From assembly GCA_030549335.1 (NCBI GenBank), contig CM060197.1, positions 22,270,501-22,334,500 of the forward strand: a DNA stretch of 64,000 bases, in the 5' to 3' direction. Positions within the stretch are counted from its first letter, which is position 1; each line of letters begins with the position of its first letter. Shown here one piece after another: positions 46,101-57,365 of the stretch. The stretch is from Pontederia crassipes. Its lineage: Eukaryota > Streptophyta > Magnoliopsida > Commelinales > Pontederiaceae. Below the pieces are notes generated by a model. That model saw nothing but the letters and a program-made list of their open reading frames with translations, was not told where the DNA came from and did no database searches. The position numbers and the translations under genes are program-made.

Positions 46101-48043
46101 ACCCAATGTATAATTTTGCATCGACAGGAAATGCTGAAGGATCCACAAACCAACTTGGTATAGAAGAACTAGATCAGTCTGGACCAAATTCATCTGATCA
46201 AAATGCTCATCTGGCAGAGAATATTGATCAGCCAGAGGCTTTTATAAGTTCAGTAACTTCAAGAAGTTCTGCACCTGAATCATCTGAGGATCATGAACAC
46301 AAGCCTGATATCTTGAACAGTGACTTTGATAGCCTTCTGGAAAATCTAGCTTATGGGCGTTTGTGTCAGAATCTCGGGTATCCTGGGCCTTTGATTTACT
46401 CAGCCCCTGTTTATGGGCCCCCAGTATATCTCCAGGGTCATTATCCATGGGATGGTCCTGGCAGACCTACTTCATCCAATATGAACACTACACAGATAAT
46501 GGGCTTTGGTTCCAGAGCAGTACCAGGGATGCCTCTTCAGCCTGATAGGTCTTCTAATATGTTCCAGGGCTATGGAGATGAAGCACCAAGGTACCGTGGT
46601 GGCACTGGAACGTACCTACCAAATCCTGTAAGAATATCACGAACTTAATACTTCTTTCAATTTCCTACTTTGATTATTCGAGCAGGTGCTTATAAATTTT
46701 GCGCAATGCATAGATATTGGTAATGATTCAATGTACATACATGAAACTTCAGTTTATCTGTACATTTCCGTTTATTGCAAGCACTAAATCGTTACACATC
46801 TTTTCCTCTAAGGGGTTCATTTTTTCAGTCTTCAAAGGGGTCCACTGTTATGCAGAGAGCACTGTCTGTGTGTGATTTTAGCGCATGCGCAATTAATGCC
46901 TAATATTTTATTGGAAAACTATTAACCTCTGATAGTCATCCTCGGAAAAAAAATGTGCCTTGTTGTAGTTGATATTTTCTTGGTGTTTCACTCTGGAATT
47001 TCAATTTGAAGTCAGAGCTGGCCTTGTTTCTTGATATGTGGATTGTAAGAAAACATTAAAAAAATAGTGGGTTCTGAGGAAACATTCATCTCATCCTAGT
47101 TTCTTGATCTGGCCTTGTTTTGGATATAATACCTATGTTCAGAAACATTTGTAGGCATGAATTCAAAGCAATAACAGAAAATTGTGATGGAAATAAGTTG
47201 TATTGAATATAGAAAAGTAGTATTGTTGTTTATTGATATTCTGTTGTATGCTTCATTGCTGACTTTCAATCTTTGTTATATCGAATTGAAATGGTTTTTG
47301 TGTGGAGATAGCTTGAGTGACTTTGCCAATGTATCTTTCTGAAAAAATCTTCTGTTTTAAGGCAAAATGAAGTAAAGTTTTGGCTTTTGTCCTGAAGGTG
47401 AAGGCTACTTATTTTCATTAATGATTTAAGGCTTTCACATGACTTGGAACTGATCTTCATTGGTTGTTGCCTTCATTAGAAGGTTTCTTTTAGAGAGAGA
47501 CAATCAAGCTCAAGAAATCATAGAGGGTATGGTTATGATCGGAATGAACATGGAGATAGAGAAGGAAGCTGGATTAGCTTGAAACAGCAACGTGCTGCAG
47601 GGCGAAGCCATGGCCGCAACCAAGCTAACATGAGAAATGATCGATTGGCCACAGGTGAAAAGCAAGCAGAGAGATTATCGGAATCTTATCAACATGAGCC
47701 AGTTCCGTCATACATTGTTCATAACAATTCTATGGGTTCAACTAATCGCTCACATAATTCAGCGAATGTAGCTGGAGCTTTTACTGAAGCTCCTCCAAGT
47801 TCAAATGGCATGAATCCTACTCTTCCGGTATCTCCTCCTGTGATGATGGTGTATTCATACAATCAAGGTGTGGGGTTTGCTCCATCGCCAGAGCCTCTTG
47901 AGTTTGGGTCCCTAGGACCATTGCATCTTGTAAGTGCTAATGAAGCACCCCGGACATCTGAACAAAGGCGTAGGACATATAGAGGGGGAGGGTCTCCTCG
48001 GTCTTCACCAGATCAACCATCTTCCCCTCAGCTTAAAAGATAG
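34176..48043 (+). CDS. Non-canonical nucleotidyltransferase (PAP/OAS1 substrate-binding family)
   Basis: Eight coding exons: 34176-34406, 38572-38760, 42120-42212, 42320-42502, 42582-42684, 42788-42973, 44247-46627 and 47483-48043, all with GT-AG borders and matching phases. They give about 1308 residues. Residues 78-98 hold the catalytic pattern G82-S83 ... D94-x-D96 (YLPDGDIDLTAF), and D154 in NIVVDISFNQLGGLC is the third metal-binding Asp. Residues about 172-232 (IILIKAWCYYE, GLISTYALETLVLYIF) are the PAP/OAS1-type central domain. Exon 6 and early exon 7 (FVSKHFNVVDPL, SAFAFGAKRLAVLL) finish it at about residue 350. The remaining 950 residues are rich in Ser, Asn and Gln and look disordered. 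In this plant family a terminal RNA nucleotidyltransferase (poly(A) or poly(U) polymerase) role is presumed, not proven. The start is the first ATG in a GC-rich leader and matches the conserved GEH...LPHGLLP opening. The large exon 7 has no break. The gene looks intact. Confidence 0.9.
35879..36054 (-). mobile_element. SINE-like element with RTE 3' end, copy 3 (intron 1)
   Basis: Minus orientation, complete: (CAA)n-type tail, AAAGCCTTATCCCACTAAGT, then GGGCCTAACACAACCCTCC, and 5' end ACATAGGCGGAGT. Flanked by an identical 21-base duplication at 35858-35878 and 36055-36075 (begins TTCTCTCCCC, ends TAGAAATAC). A perfect long duplication points to a fairly recent insertion. Confidence 0.92.
37446..37631 (+). 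repeat. 62-bp tandem repeat, three copies (intron 1)
   Basis: Three head-to-tail units of 62 bases start at 37446, 37508 and 37570. Each reads GCGTTACTTGAGAGATCTCA onward and ends GCCAAATGTGT. They differ at three or four positions in total. AGAGATCTC inside each unit is a palindrome. It lies in the first coding-region intron of the nucleotidyltransferase gene. Confidence 0.92.
39001..40145 (+). repeat. 469-bp tandem duplication, second unit carries an insertion (intron 2)
   Basis: Unit 1 is 39001-39469 and unit 2 is 39470-40145. Both run from ATTGTCTTGCT through GGAATAGCCTATT and CTTGAGTTAATAAAAAGG to GTCAATTCCTT and GGAACCTT. Unit 2 is longer because a SINE-like copy (39882-40060) with its duplication sits in it. 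Unit 1 keeps the unoccupied target at about 39390-39406. The units are about 90 percent alike by eye. Confidence 0.88.
39882..40060 (+). mobile_element. SINE-like element with RTE 3' end, copy 4 (intron 2)
   Basis: Complete plus-strand copy: AACTCCGCCTATGTTTTATA at the 5' end, GGAGGAGGGTTGTGTTAGGC in the middle, CACCTAGTGGGATAAGGCTT and (TTG)5 at the 3' end. The duplication ATTGATATCATATCTTT (39865-39881) and ATTGATATCATATTTTT (40061-40077) differs at one position. Confidence 0.92.
40855..41035 (+). mobile_element. SINE-like element with RTE 3' end, copy 5 (intron 2)
   Basis: Complete plus-strand copy with ATTCCGCCTATGTTTTATAG at the 5' end and (TTG)n at the 3' end. The duplication GTTTGCTATCATAGA (40840-40854) and GTTTGCTAACATAGA (41036-41050) differs at one position. 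Confidence 0.92.
41155..41490 (+). repeat. About 178-bp tandem duplication (intron 2)
   Basis: GACCTTTCTGTTTATTAAAA begins at about 41156 and again at about 41334. Each copy continues through GAGTAGTTGTGCTCGC and TGTCGGTTTTCAAGAAGGTT. The units are over 90 percent alike. Intronic, with no visible role. Confidence 0.85.
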
Positions 48044-48389
48044 TGTTTCCTGTCTTCCATTTTTTATGTACATACCTGTTGTTGTAGACTTGATAGCTCA
48101 TCCTGAAAAAAAAAATGTAAAATACTGCTCTTTAGAAATAAGCCAATATAAAAGGAACTGATATGAACTTCCATCCAACTCCTTGACATGATGTTTTTCT
48201 GAACTTTTAAATTGTTCAGGACATCTGTTGCAGGTCAATCCGAGTACTTGGATGATTGGTCATTTTAGGCACGCACATGGTTTCAAAGTGCCCCTGTTTA
48301 TTGCTAGTCTTCTGGCAATTTGCTTTATCTCTTGAGAGATTTGCTATCTTAATTTTCTGATAGTGACCAACATGTAGCTTTTTTTTTAG

Positions 48390-51300
48390 TAGGTGCGCAA
48401 GTTCTAAGTGGAGGATTTGCCAAGTGTCAATTATGGTATTCCTGACCCCCACCGTCTCCGGCAGTCCCTGCAGGTGGCGCCAATATCGCTTCTCTCCAAA
48501 CTCGCCCCTTTTCGCTTGAAGATGCATACAACGTGCATGTTGCAGAATGACAGGTGGACTTGCATCATTCGTAGACCTCCCCGAGGAACAAACTTGCAGC
48601 GTCAGCTCGTTGGCGTTTGCTTCCGATGCCTAGGGGAGGGGCATCGTGCGAGCAACTGCTCGGGATCGGCCCTTGTGTGGTGCCTCCTGTGTGGCGGGGA
48701 GGGACATCGTCGGGTGTCCTGTCCACGTGCACATAGGAAGGGGGGTCATCCCAAAATGGTCATCACGCCTTTGCTGGAGATGGAGAACATGATGCCTACC
48801 TTTTCCGTTGTTGTTCCTTGGTCGACGGAGGTTAAACATGGGTGGACTTCCTTCGTGGTGCATCATAGCGAAGTTGCCGACCAGCCGCCGGACTTGGCAG
48901 CCATTCAAATGGCGATTATAGTCGATGGCGGTGCGGCCCCACCCTTCCACCTCAATCGCGTGTCGTCGAAGCTATGGCTACCGGTCCTCGGTTCTGAGGA
49001 ACAACGAACCTCGCCTCTGGCTGCGCCAACCATGATATCGTCAAGCGGACGGGTACACTGGCGACACTGGAATGAGATCGACGGAGTTGTGACGGTACCT
49101 CCGCAGCATCGAGATTTTGGGCCTTCCCCTGCACTTTCTGTGGCCGAAAATCATCGCGGCCATGGCGCGATCGGTTGGCAACCCTGCCGCCATCAGTCTC
49201 CCATCGGTGGCGCAATTGGGTCGCCCGACCTATCCGCCGTCGCCGTCGAGTTTGAGTTGCACTCGGCCTGCCGCCTCCTGGCGTTGGTCACCCTAAAGGC
49301 GGGCACAAGCAACTTCTCCGTCTGGCTAAGACGAGTCACCTCATCGGCGTTGTGGGCTGCTATTGCTGCCTGCAGAGTCTCCATCCTCGACAGCTGGAGT
49401 TCTGACGCAGCACGTGAGGAGAGCTCGTGCTGATTGTACCCTACCACCTCCACCTTTAATTCAAAATCCTGTTCAAGCACCTAACAACCACGTCACCAAC
49501 CAGCATCCACTTGGACCCGCACTCAAGCCTAACACAAACTGCACCCATCTCTCCACGGCTCAACCCCAAAACCCTCAACCAAACTCATCTCCTACTTGAC
49601 ACAGCACCTCCTCCGCCGGCCACACTGCCTTCGCTGCCCAACGACAGATTTTGTCCACCTCAACCCAGCCTGCCTCGCCCACGCAGCCTTGTCAATCTCA
49701 AACACCGGTCAGCACGGCCAACCTCAGTCTCGGCAGCACCCTGGAGAGTAGTAGGCGGTCACACACAGTCCATCTCCTCTGACGATCAGACACCACGCAA
49801 TCCGGCAATCGCCAGTAGGAGACGATGCTGGCTGCTCGCCCCCACGTCTCCCGGCGCAAACGACACTCCTCCGCTGCTACGCTGCCACAATCCACTTTAG
49901 AGGGCTTGCCTATGCAGAAGCCATCCATCCGACAACCATCACCGGCGACCTCCGCGATCGGGGACAACCTCGCCGACGGCGGGCAGTTCGTCAATGACTC
50001 TGCCCTCCTTATTGGGCGACTTGACGCTGAGGTTTGTGTGGTGGCAGATCTAGCCGAGTTCAGGCTTCGCGGCCGGCATTCCTGCACGCGAGCAGAGGCC
50101 CCTCGTCGCCCTCTTGGGGTTCACAGGCCTTTTCATCGTTTTCTCATGTGATCAAGGGGTGGCAAGCGTTGAAGTACGACTATGGGCAGTGGATCTCCCA
50201 CTTCGGGGGTGGTTACGATTTTCCTATGAAGGTGTTGACATGGAATTTCCGCGGCCTCGACGACGTGGGAAGACACCAAATTCTTGGCTGCTATTTACGG
50301 GAGTCGGGAGTTGTTGTAGTGTTCTTGCAAGAAACCAAGTTAGCGAAATGCAGTCCTCAGTTGTGGGAATAGATTGGTGGCTCATGTCTTTCCCGGCACT
50401 TCTCCCTCAGTGCAGTAGGCCACTCCGGGAGATGTATCATTGGTTGGTCTTTACCTTGGTGGACTAGTGGTCCGACAAATTCTCTATGTCAGCCCATGAG
50501 ATGTAGCACGGACAGCTCTTCCTACCTTTTCTCCTGCGTGTACAGCCCTTGCTCGGAGTCCCTCCGAGCCACTATGTGGGAGGAGCTCACAGCGGCTCGA
50601 TCACACCACCCGGACACACACTGGTTGATTGGGGGCGACTTCAATGTCACGTTGGACATGGATGATTGGCCTTTCAATCATCAGGGGAGAGATGCGAGCG
50701 CAGTATTGTTTAGGGATTTCATTGACACTCAATCGTTGACTGATTTCTCGACAACAAACTGCATATTTATATGGCGGAGCACGAATCACCTTCTTCCAGA
50801 TCACGACTAGATAAGTTCCTGGGTTCTCTAGAGTTGGTTGAGGCCCACCAACTTGCGGATGCTCAGGTTATGGTCGACCTTTCTCCGACCACACACCCTC
50901 CTATGGAGGTCCGAGGATGGTCCGATCCATCTTCCGCTTTGCGCGATCTTGGCTTCTAGAGGACGGCTTCCGACAGTTGGTGGCAGATCATTGACGGAGC
51001 ATCCTTGTCAGATTTCGCAGTGAGGACCCTCTCTTCCCGACTATATAGCCTACGACGCTTCCTCCAGGAGCACCGGAGACAGATCCGTGTGACATGTGAA
51101 GGCACATCGGACGAAGGCCCTAGAGATGATTGCTCGGCTTGACTGGGAGGATGACTCACCATCTCATGGAGATTGAGGTGGAGCAGCGCATGAGAGCCCA
51201 GGAGACCATACGGCTAAAGGACAGGAGATCGAAGATCGAATGGAGGCAGTGCTCCCGGCAGACCTGGCTTCAAGAGGGAGATGCCAACACTCGATTTTTC

Positions 51301-53870
51301 CACATGTACGCGAGTTCGCGCCGACGGACGAACTGGATTGATCGCCTAGAGGTGATGGGACAGTAGATCACTAGCCACGAATACATCGGGGAGGCCATCG
51401 CCTCGTTCCATTAGGAGTTCTCCATGCAGTAGCCCTTGACGCCTTGGAGATGGTCCCTAGGGGTGTTTCTTGTCTTACTGATGTCCAATCTTCTCTATTG
51501 ATGCAGACCATTTCGGAGGATGAGGTTATCAATGCGCTACGGGACCTCAATGCTGAGTGCTCCCTCGGTCCAAACGGTTTTCCGATCTTCTATAGGGAGT
51601 TCTAGGATTTGGTGCATGAGGTCATGATGGCGGTCATCCTAGAGTTCACTAGCAAGAACTGGGGCTTCGAGCGCCTGAATCGGTTCCTGCTATTTGTGCT
51701 CTCCAAGCGCACCTCGGCGGAGAGAGTGGAGGACTATAGGCCGGCTGCCTTATCTAATGCCATTTAGTTTTTGGTGGTTCGAGTACTGGCAAATCGGCTT
51801 CCTAAGGTGCTTCTTGACATCATCCATCCTAAGTAGTTAGCTTTTATCCATGGCCCATATATCACAACTGCTATTCCACGGTCTCAGAGATCGTCACACA
51901 CTAGAGGCGGAGCGGCAGATAGGCCTTTTCTATGGAAGGTTGATTTTTCCAAGGCTTATGACTAATTTTCTTGGTCTTTTCCTTGGAACTCTTTACAGAG
52001 GTTTTTCGGAGATTTGGATCGCCTGGATGAAGCGGTGTGTTACCACCGCTTCTTTCTCGGTCCTGGTCAATGGGACGATGATAGGGGGATGGGTACAACC
52101 ACAAAGGGGCGTTCGTCAGGGATGCCCTCTCGCGCCTATGCTCTTCACGACGTTGACAATCTTGCCAAATGCACCCAGGAGGCTTGTGAGGCTGGTCTTT
52201 TTGGTGGCTTTGTAGGTAGTCTTGTGCCTCTATTGTAGTATGCAGATGATACATTACTGTTGATCGAGGGCTCAGAGCAGGAGGCTAGACGGACAACCAT
52301 TTTCATAGAGCTCTTCAGTGTGGCGTCAGGCCTCATAGTCAACCATGACAAATAAGCATTTATTCCTTTTGGCATGACGACTGAGGAGGCTTTGAGATGT
52401 GCAACTCGCACACCGGTTGGATCTTTACCGATCACCTACTGGGCCTCCCCTTATTTGATCATCATACTGTCTCTCGGGGTTGGACTCCGATCATTAAGAG
52501 ACCGGAGCGCAGACTTCATTGCTAGAGCTCTCGACTGTTATCTCGGGGTGGTCATCTTGTCCTGCTCAGATATGTTCTTTTCTCGATCCCGATCTATTTC
52601 TTGTCCGTTCTCCAGATGCCTAGTCAGGTACGGACGCGCATCGACTCTTTGAGGAGCAGGTTTTTTTGGTAGGGTTGCAGCTCTACACGACGGGTCCACC
52701 TGGTTGCATGGTCCAACATTGCAGGCCCACCTCATAGCGCGGGCTAGGCGTTCGGGACCTCCACATCACCAATTGGACACTCCTTGCTCGATGGGTCGGT
52801 CAGATTGTGAGCCCGATGACAGCTTATGGAGGGAGGTCTTTTTCACATGCTATGGTCACAATCTCTCATGGGATTCGGGGCTTTGTGCCATAGTGTGCTT
52901 TTTCCTTTTGGAGGGTAGTGGCAGTGCTACTCCCGTAAGTGCGCCCTCTCATGACCTCTTCACTTAGCTCTGGCGCAACATTCTCCTTTTGGCAGCAGGA
53001 TTGGCTCCCTAGGGGCCCTGATTGAGTCTTTCCCTCGCTTATGGGCCTTGGTAGCACATCCAGAGGCTTCGGTGGCTGAGACCTGTTTCGAGATGGGCGA
53101 CTCGAGTACAGGTTTCTGGACCCCTCTTTTCAGATCTCCACTCTCTGATCAACATTTTTCTGAGCTTCTTGATCTTCACAAGAGGATTGCCCCCTTTTGC
53201 CCGGATTCGTTGAAGACGGATGGCTGGGTTTGGTTGTCGAATTCATTTTTTGCACGTAGTCTCTACCTTCGACTCCTTTCGGCCACCCCTGACATAGATA
53301 GCTTCAAAGAATATCGTAGATTCATATGGCGCTCTCGGGCACCGCTTAAAGTCAAGATCTTTGGTTGGCTTATGCGGCACGAAAGGATCCTCACTAGGGC
53401 GTACAGGGCGAGATGGGCACCCTACACTGATACTTCTTACGCATTTTGTGGGGAGTCAGATGAGGATATCACACATCTATTCTTCAGTTGTCAGGTGACT
53501 CGAGAGGTGTGGTCACGAAGAAGCATATCGGGCCTCCTTCCCTCATAATTGAAGGATTTTTGGCGGACTTTACAAGGACTTGGCAAACAGAGATATTTTT
53601 GGTCGGTGCCTGGGCCATTTGGCTTCAGCGCAATCGAGTTATTTTTTATTCTGTGGGGAGAGATGTCAAGCGGATAACATTGCACACCACATATCTTGTC
53701 TTCTTTGAGAGTGGGGTTTTGGTTAGGGCCTGCACTTTTCATTTTTTTGTTGTTGCTCTCCTCTGGATAGTACTTACTTGTACATGGTGATCCTCTTACG
53801 ATGATATATACATATCTGCGGATGACAACTACAACTTTCGGTGGTCATCTTTTTCCCTCTCAAAAAAATT
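48390..53870 (+). mobile_element. L1-clade LINE, long but decayed, downstream of the nucleotidyltransferase gene
   Basis: Layout: ORF1 with two zinc knuckles (48408-49433), a GC-rich spacer, then ORF2. The endonuclease shows VLTWNFRGLDD (50234), FLQETKLAK (50323), WLIGGDFNVTLDMDDW (50620) and SRLDKFLGSLE (50798). The RT shows CSLGPNGFPIFYREF (51560), EDYRPAALSNAI (51730), [17 protein letters not shown] (52098) and YADDTLLLI (52241). The zf-RVT shows APLKVKIFGWL (53340) and DITHLFFSCQVTREVW (53468). Multiple stops and frameshifts run through ORF2, so it is inactive. The 3' UTR ends with a hairpin (53820-53850) and an A-rich tail. GC content is well above the flanks. No convincing target-site duplication was found, so the 5' edge is approximate. 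Confidence 0.88.
48408..49433 (+). CDS. LINE ORF1-like protein with two CCHC zinc knuckles
   Basis: An open frame of 341 codons at the 5' end of the L1 element. Residues about 70-83 (CFRCLGEGHRASNC) and 92-105 (CLLCGGEGHRRVSC) are two C-x2-C-x4-H-x4-C knuckles. This is the nucleic-acid-binding part of plant L1 ORF1 proteins. The usual N-terminal DUF4283 domain before the knuckles is only partly visible, so the frame is probably 5'-truncated or frame-shifted. Beyond residue 120 the sequence is low in recognisable features and may be an out-of-frame read. ORF1 proteins coat the LINE RNA and bring it to the insertion site. This copy is unlikely to function because ORF2 is broken. Confidence 0.65.
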   Translation: MEDLPSVNYGIPDPHRLRQSLQVAPISLLSKLAPFRLKMHTTCMLQNDRWTCIIRRPPRGTNLQRQLVGVCFRCLGEGHRASNCSGSALVWCLLCGGEGHRRVSCPRAHRKGGHPKMVITPLLEMENMMPTFSVVVPWSTEVKHGWTSFVVHHSEVADQPPDLAAIQMAIIVDGGAAPPFHLNRVSSKLWLPVLGSEEQRTSPLAAPTMISSSGRVHWRHWNEIDGVVTVPPQHRDFGPSPALSVAENHRGHGAIGWQPCRHQSPIGGAIGSPDLSAVAVEFELHSACRLLALVTLKAGTSNFSVWLRRVTSSALWAAIAACRVSILDSWSSDAAREESSC

Positions 53871-54129
53871 AGGTTCTAATATATCTTTGCATGCATCTTT
53901 GGTAAAGCTTTGCATCGTCCCTTATTTGTAGATTTTATTATGGTTCCTTTAATTTTGTTTTTCTTTAATTTTTTCGCTTCTTATTATTTTGATATATTGT
54001 CCCTAACTCCAATGATCAATTTTAGGTTTTATTGGCTCATGCGTTCTCTCTTTGGCACGTGACTTGAAAACTAAATAAATACAAAATTTTTTTACTCGTT
54101 TAGTTTATCTAAGATCTGCCTTGTCCTAG
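53871..54129. other. Short AT-rich spacer after the L1
   Basis: T-rich spacer without a gene or clear repeat. It links the A-rich tail of the L1 to the inverted-repeat element that starts at 54130. Confidence 0.4.
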
Positions 54130-55119
54130 TTAATATTAAGGATAAAATGTTTGTCCACCCTTTGTAAGATGTGCTTATCGCGGATGACGTTGGATGTGAT
54201 ATGTGATATGGACTTGGATAAAATGTTCGTCCTCCCTATGGTTCGACTTGATTTTGTCAAAGAAACCCAGCCATTGCCCTTGATTTTGTTCGATCGATCG
54301 ATTTGCCCTAGGTGTGTGTTTCTTCTCTCCACGTGAGTGCCCTCCACTTTTTTGCCCTTCATGTGTCAGCCGTCGGAACGGGCGTAGGGAAGCCTGCGAT
54401 GATCTCCCATTTTTCCTCATGTGCTGATCTCCATCTTTCCTCGTGGTTCCGCGCAAGGAAGCCACACCATGTGCGAACATGTGGTTCTGTTCTCCGAGTC
54501 CGATCATTGCTGCCCTTCATCGGTGCTTAGTTCTCAGCCTCGGCTCGCACCTCCTCCACGACCAAGTCTGACGTCAAGCTCGCCTAGAAGCGCCTCGCCT
54601 TGAAGATTTCTTTGTCAACAAAAGCAAGCCCTCGGTCGTTCCACCGTGCATGAACTTAGGTCTATCTGCCTTCGTTTGTCTGATCGATCTGCCCTTCATT
54701 GGTGATTAGTTCTCAGCCTCGGCTTGCACCCCTTCCACGACCAAGTCTGACGTCAAGCTCGCCTACAAGCGCCTCGCCTTGAAGATTTCTTTGTCAATAG
54801 AAGCAAGCCCTCGGTCATTCCACCGCTCACAAACTTAGGTCTATCTACCTTCGTTTGTCTGATCGGTCATTCACGAATGCCGCGCACGTCTATCTGCCAA
54901 TTCGTTTGCGAATAGGGCTATTATTCTCGAAAAAAGTTGATGAGTCATTTGGGTTTTTTTAGTCGGATAGAAAAAATGAATGGTGAAGGACGGGTTTTTT
55001 TGGCCAAATCAAGTCGAACGGCATAGAGGAGCATCTGTCGTCCATATCGCATTCAACATCATCCGTGGTAGGGAGGATGGTCGGAATGAGGGAGGATTGA
55101 CATTTTATCCTAATATTAA
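54130..55119. mobile_element. Terminal-inverted-repeat element, about 990 bp, non-coding
   Basis: The left end TTAATATTAAGGATAAAATG (54130-54149) matches the reverse complement of the right end (55101-55119) apart from one missing A. The likeness continues more weakly inward (CCACCCT against CCTCCCT). The word GGATAAAATGTTCGTCCTCC recurs at 54216. The inside is GC-rich and holds a 179-bp tandem duplication. There is no transposase. The superfamily is uncertain and no clear target-site duplication is seen. Confidence 0.55.
54512..54868 (+). repeat. 179-bp tandem duplication inside the inverted-repeat element
   Basis: Unit 1 is 54512-54690 and unit 2 starts at 54691. Both contain TTCTCAGCCTCGGCT, GACGTCAAGCTCGCC and AGCAAGCCCTCGGTC and end at TTCGTTTGTCTGATCG. 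They are over 90 percent alike. GC-rich compared with the neighbourhood. Confidence 0.88.
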
Positions 55120-55971
55120 GTATCTTTCAATTATACTTCTTATCTCAATTTCGTCCTTCAAAGGTAAAACTAATGTTTTCCTTTAATATCCCTAAATTAT
55201 ATTTACAAATTCCAGTTTATGACAATTTGATTGTCGTGTTAAGTTACTTTTTATTTTATATAAAATGTTAAAATCTTTTATTCTTAACTTTTAAATATAA
55301 GAATGAAATTAAAACAAATTGTATGAAATATAGTTACTGAAGAATATTTTTATTCCCATCGACTATTTTTTACTTTAAAAATTTTTTTATCTTAACAAAG
55401 AAGTATGAACAAAAAATATTTTTCATAATTATTTAAAAATTAATAAAAGTTTGGATGGAAGATAATAGAAAAAATATTTAAGTAAATATGGACAAGTTCA
55501 GAAATTCGAATTTATAGATTTATACTTCAGAGTTAGACATGTAGTTAAGCAGAGGGTAAAGAAAATAACCCAAAATTAGTTTTAAAATAATCTTCTAATT
55601 GTAGTAGTCAATTTATTATTGCAGGCATCTCTATCATGGCATCAAAAAGTATAAAATAATACGAAAAAAAAACCTCCACCCCTTTTGTCCACTATCTCGG
55701 GATTGAGACGAATAGTGTAATTAGAGGACCATTCTAAAAAAGTCAATTTATCATGGCTGGCGAAGGACGAAAACAGAAAAAAAAAACAACATATTATCAA
55801 GATTTGATGTCTTATTTTATATATTTAAGAAGGAAAATTTTAGTAAAATGAAACATGTATATAAACTAGGCGCGGGCAGAGATTGGGTTTCAGCCAACCT
55901 CAATTTAAGTTCGACCCGGCACGATATTCATTTAAAAGTAAGAGTATAAGTTCTATTGAACATCTAAAATT
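55120..55971. other. AT-rich spacer
   Basis: No gene, terminal repeats or tandem arrays could be supported in this stretch. AT-rich throughout, with long A and T runs. Confidence 0.4.
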
Positions 55972-56994
55972 ATAACGATCCAAATTCGGCCTCAATTCAG
56001 TTGTCGAACTCCATGCGATATTATTTTTGTCCAATTCTTTATAATCTAGTTTCATAAAATATTACAACAAAAATATAATAGTATAACATAAAACGACAAT
56101 AACATAAAATAACGGAAGACTTCTAAACATATAATCCCAAGATAACATACTAGTCCATGTGCCACACATGTTCTATTAGAGTTCATAATGCATAACTTGT
56201 TCATATAAAAATACATGACTCAAAGGCTCATAGATCATACATATTTGACTCGCTAAAGAGTTCATCATTAAGCGTCACATGTGCAATCTCTCTATCATGA
56301 TGCCTCCACCGTCGAGACCATGCCTCGTCCATATCTGCACGGATCCATGAAATGCAAAAAATTTCTTCCATTAGAGTATGATGAGGCCTATGCATGCTAT
56401 GATCCTATAACATAATTTCTACATGTCATGACATATGTATTGCATCATAATGAAACATAGATCATATACATGATATAAGCTACTTATGCACACTATATCA
56501 ATTACGACATGACAAGATAAGCATATCACATCATTAACATTATGCTAAAACATATCATAACACATCTTATTTAATTTTAACATCTTCATTCATAACATCA
56601 TATAACAAGGGGACACACATTAACATACTTTTATGTGCTTATATTATCATCATCTTCATTTTTATGTACCAAATCATTCATATTAGTCACTTTAAGTGAC
56701 ATGCATCTTTTCAACTTATATTTTTATTTTGATAGATTCTTATCTTAGTGATTGGGAAGACCATATTGATTCGTGAGAGTTGGCTAGTTAAGTTAGGATC
56801 CTTATAAGTCCCAATTGAGATGCCACCATAAGGGGTGAACCCGTTTTCCCTCCACGATTATAACAAGACATCTTCATATCAATCTGTCTTTTTAATTACA
56901 TACATCAAGAGGTCATACATACTTCAAACCATTCTAAATTTAAACAATCATCATATATAGGCATTAGAGATGGAGTGGACAATGGTCCACTTTA

Positions 56995-57365
56995 GGACGA
57001 CCGCTGAACCATGAATCGGGTGACTGAATATGTTTGGACGATCTCTATGGGTCATTCGGACGTCCGAACTAGCATCGCAACGTACGCTAAAATTCAAGAC
57101 TTCAGACTTTCTAAATCAGACGATTGAACATGTTTCGATCGACTGCTATGGGTCATGCGGGAGTCCAAATTGACGTCACAATGTTCGCTAATGTTCGAGA
57201 CTTTGAACTTTCTAAATCGGACGTCCGAAAGGGTTTCGAACAACCACTTGGGAAGGGTCGGACAACCGAAATGGTCGATCTGACGTCCGCAGATGTCCGA
57301 GAGTTCGGACCTTCCAAAAAATGGGCGACCGAAAGGGTTTCGGTCGACCGATCTGAAACGTCGGG
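56995..57365. repeat. Cluster of GGACGTCCGA / GGTCGACCGA near-palindromes
   Basis: Words such as TCGGACGTCCGA, GTCGACCGATC, GGTCATTCGGACG and GAAAGGGTTTCG repeat irregularly over 370 bases in an otherwise AT-rich LTR-like block. In kind they resemble the motif clusters in the copia LTRs at 5.7, 7.1 and 10.3 kb. Confidence 0.55.

Noticed and set aside
49363-50151. Proline- and serine-rich frames on both strands
   Set aside because: They are GC-rich shadows within the L1 between ORF1 and the endonuclease. No domain is conserved and the frames contradict each other.
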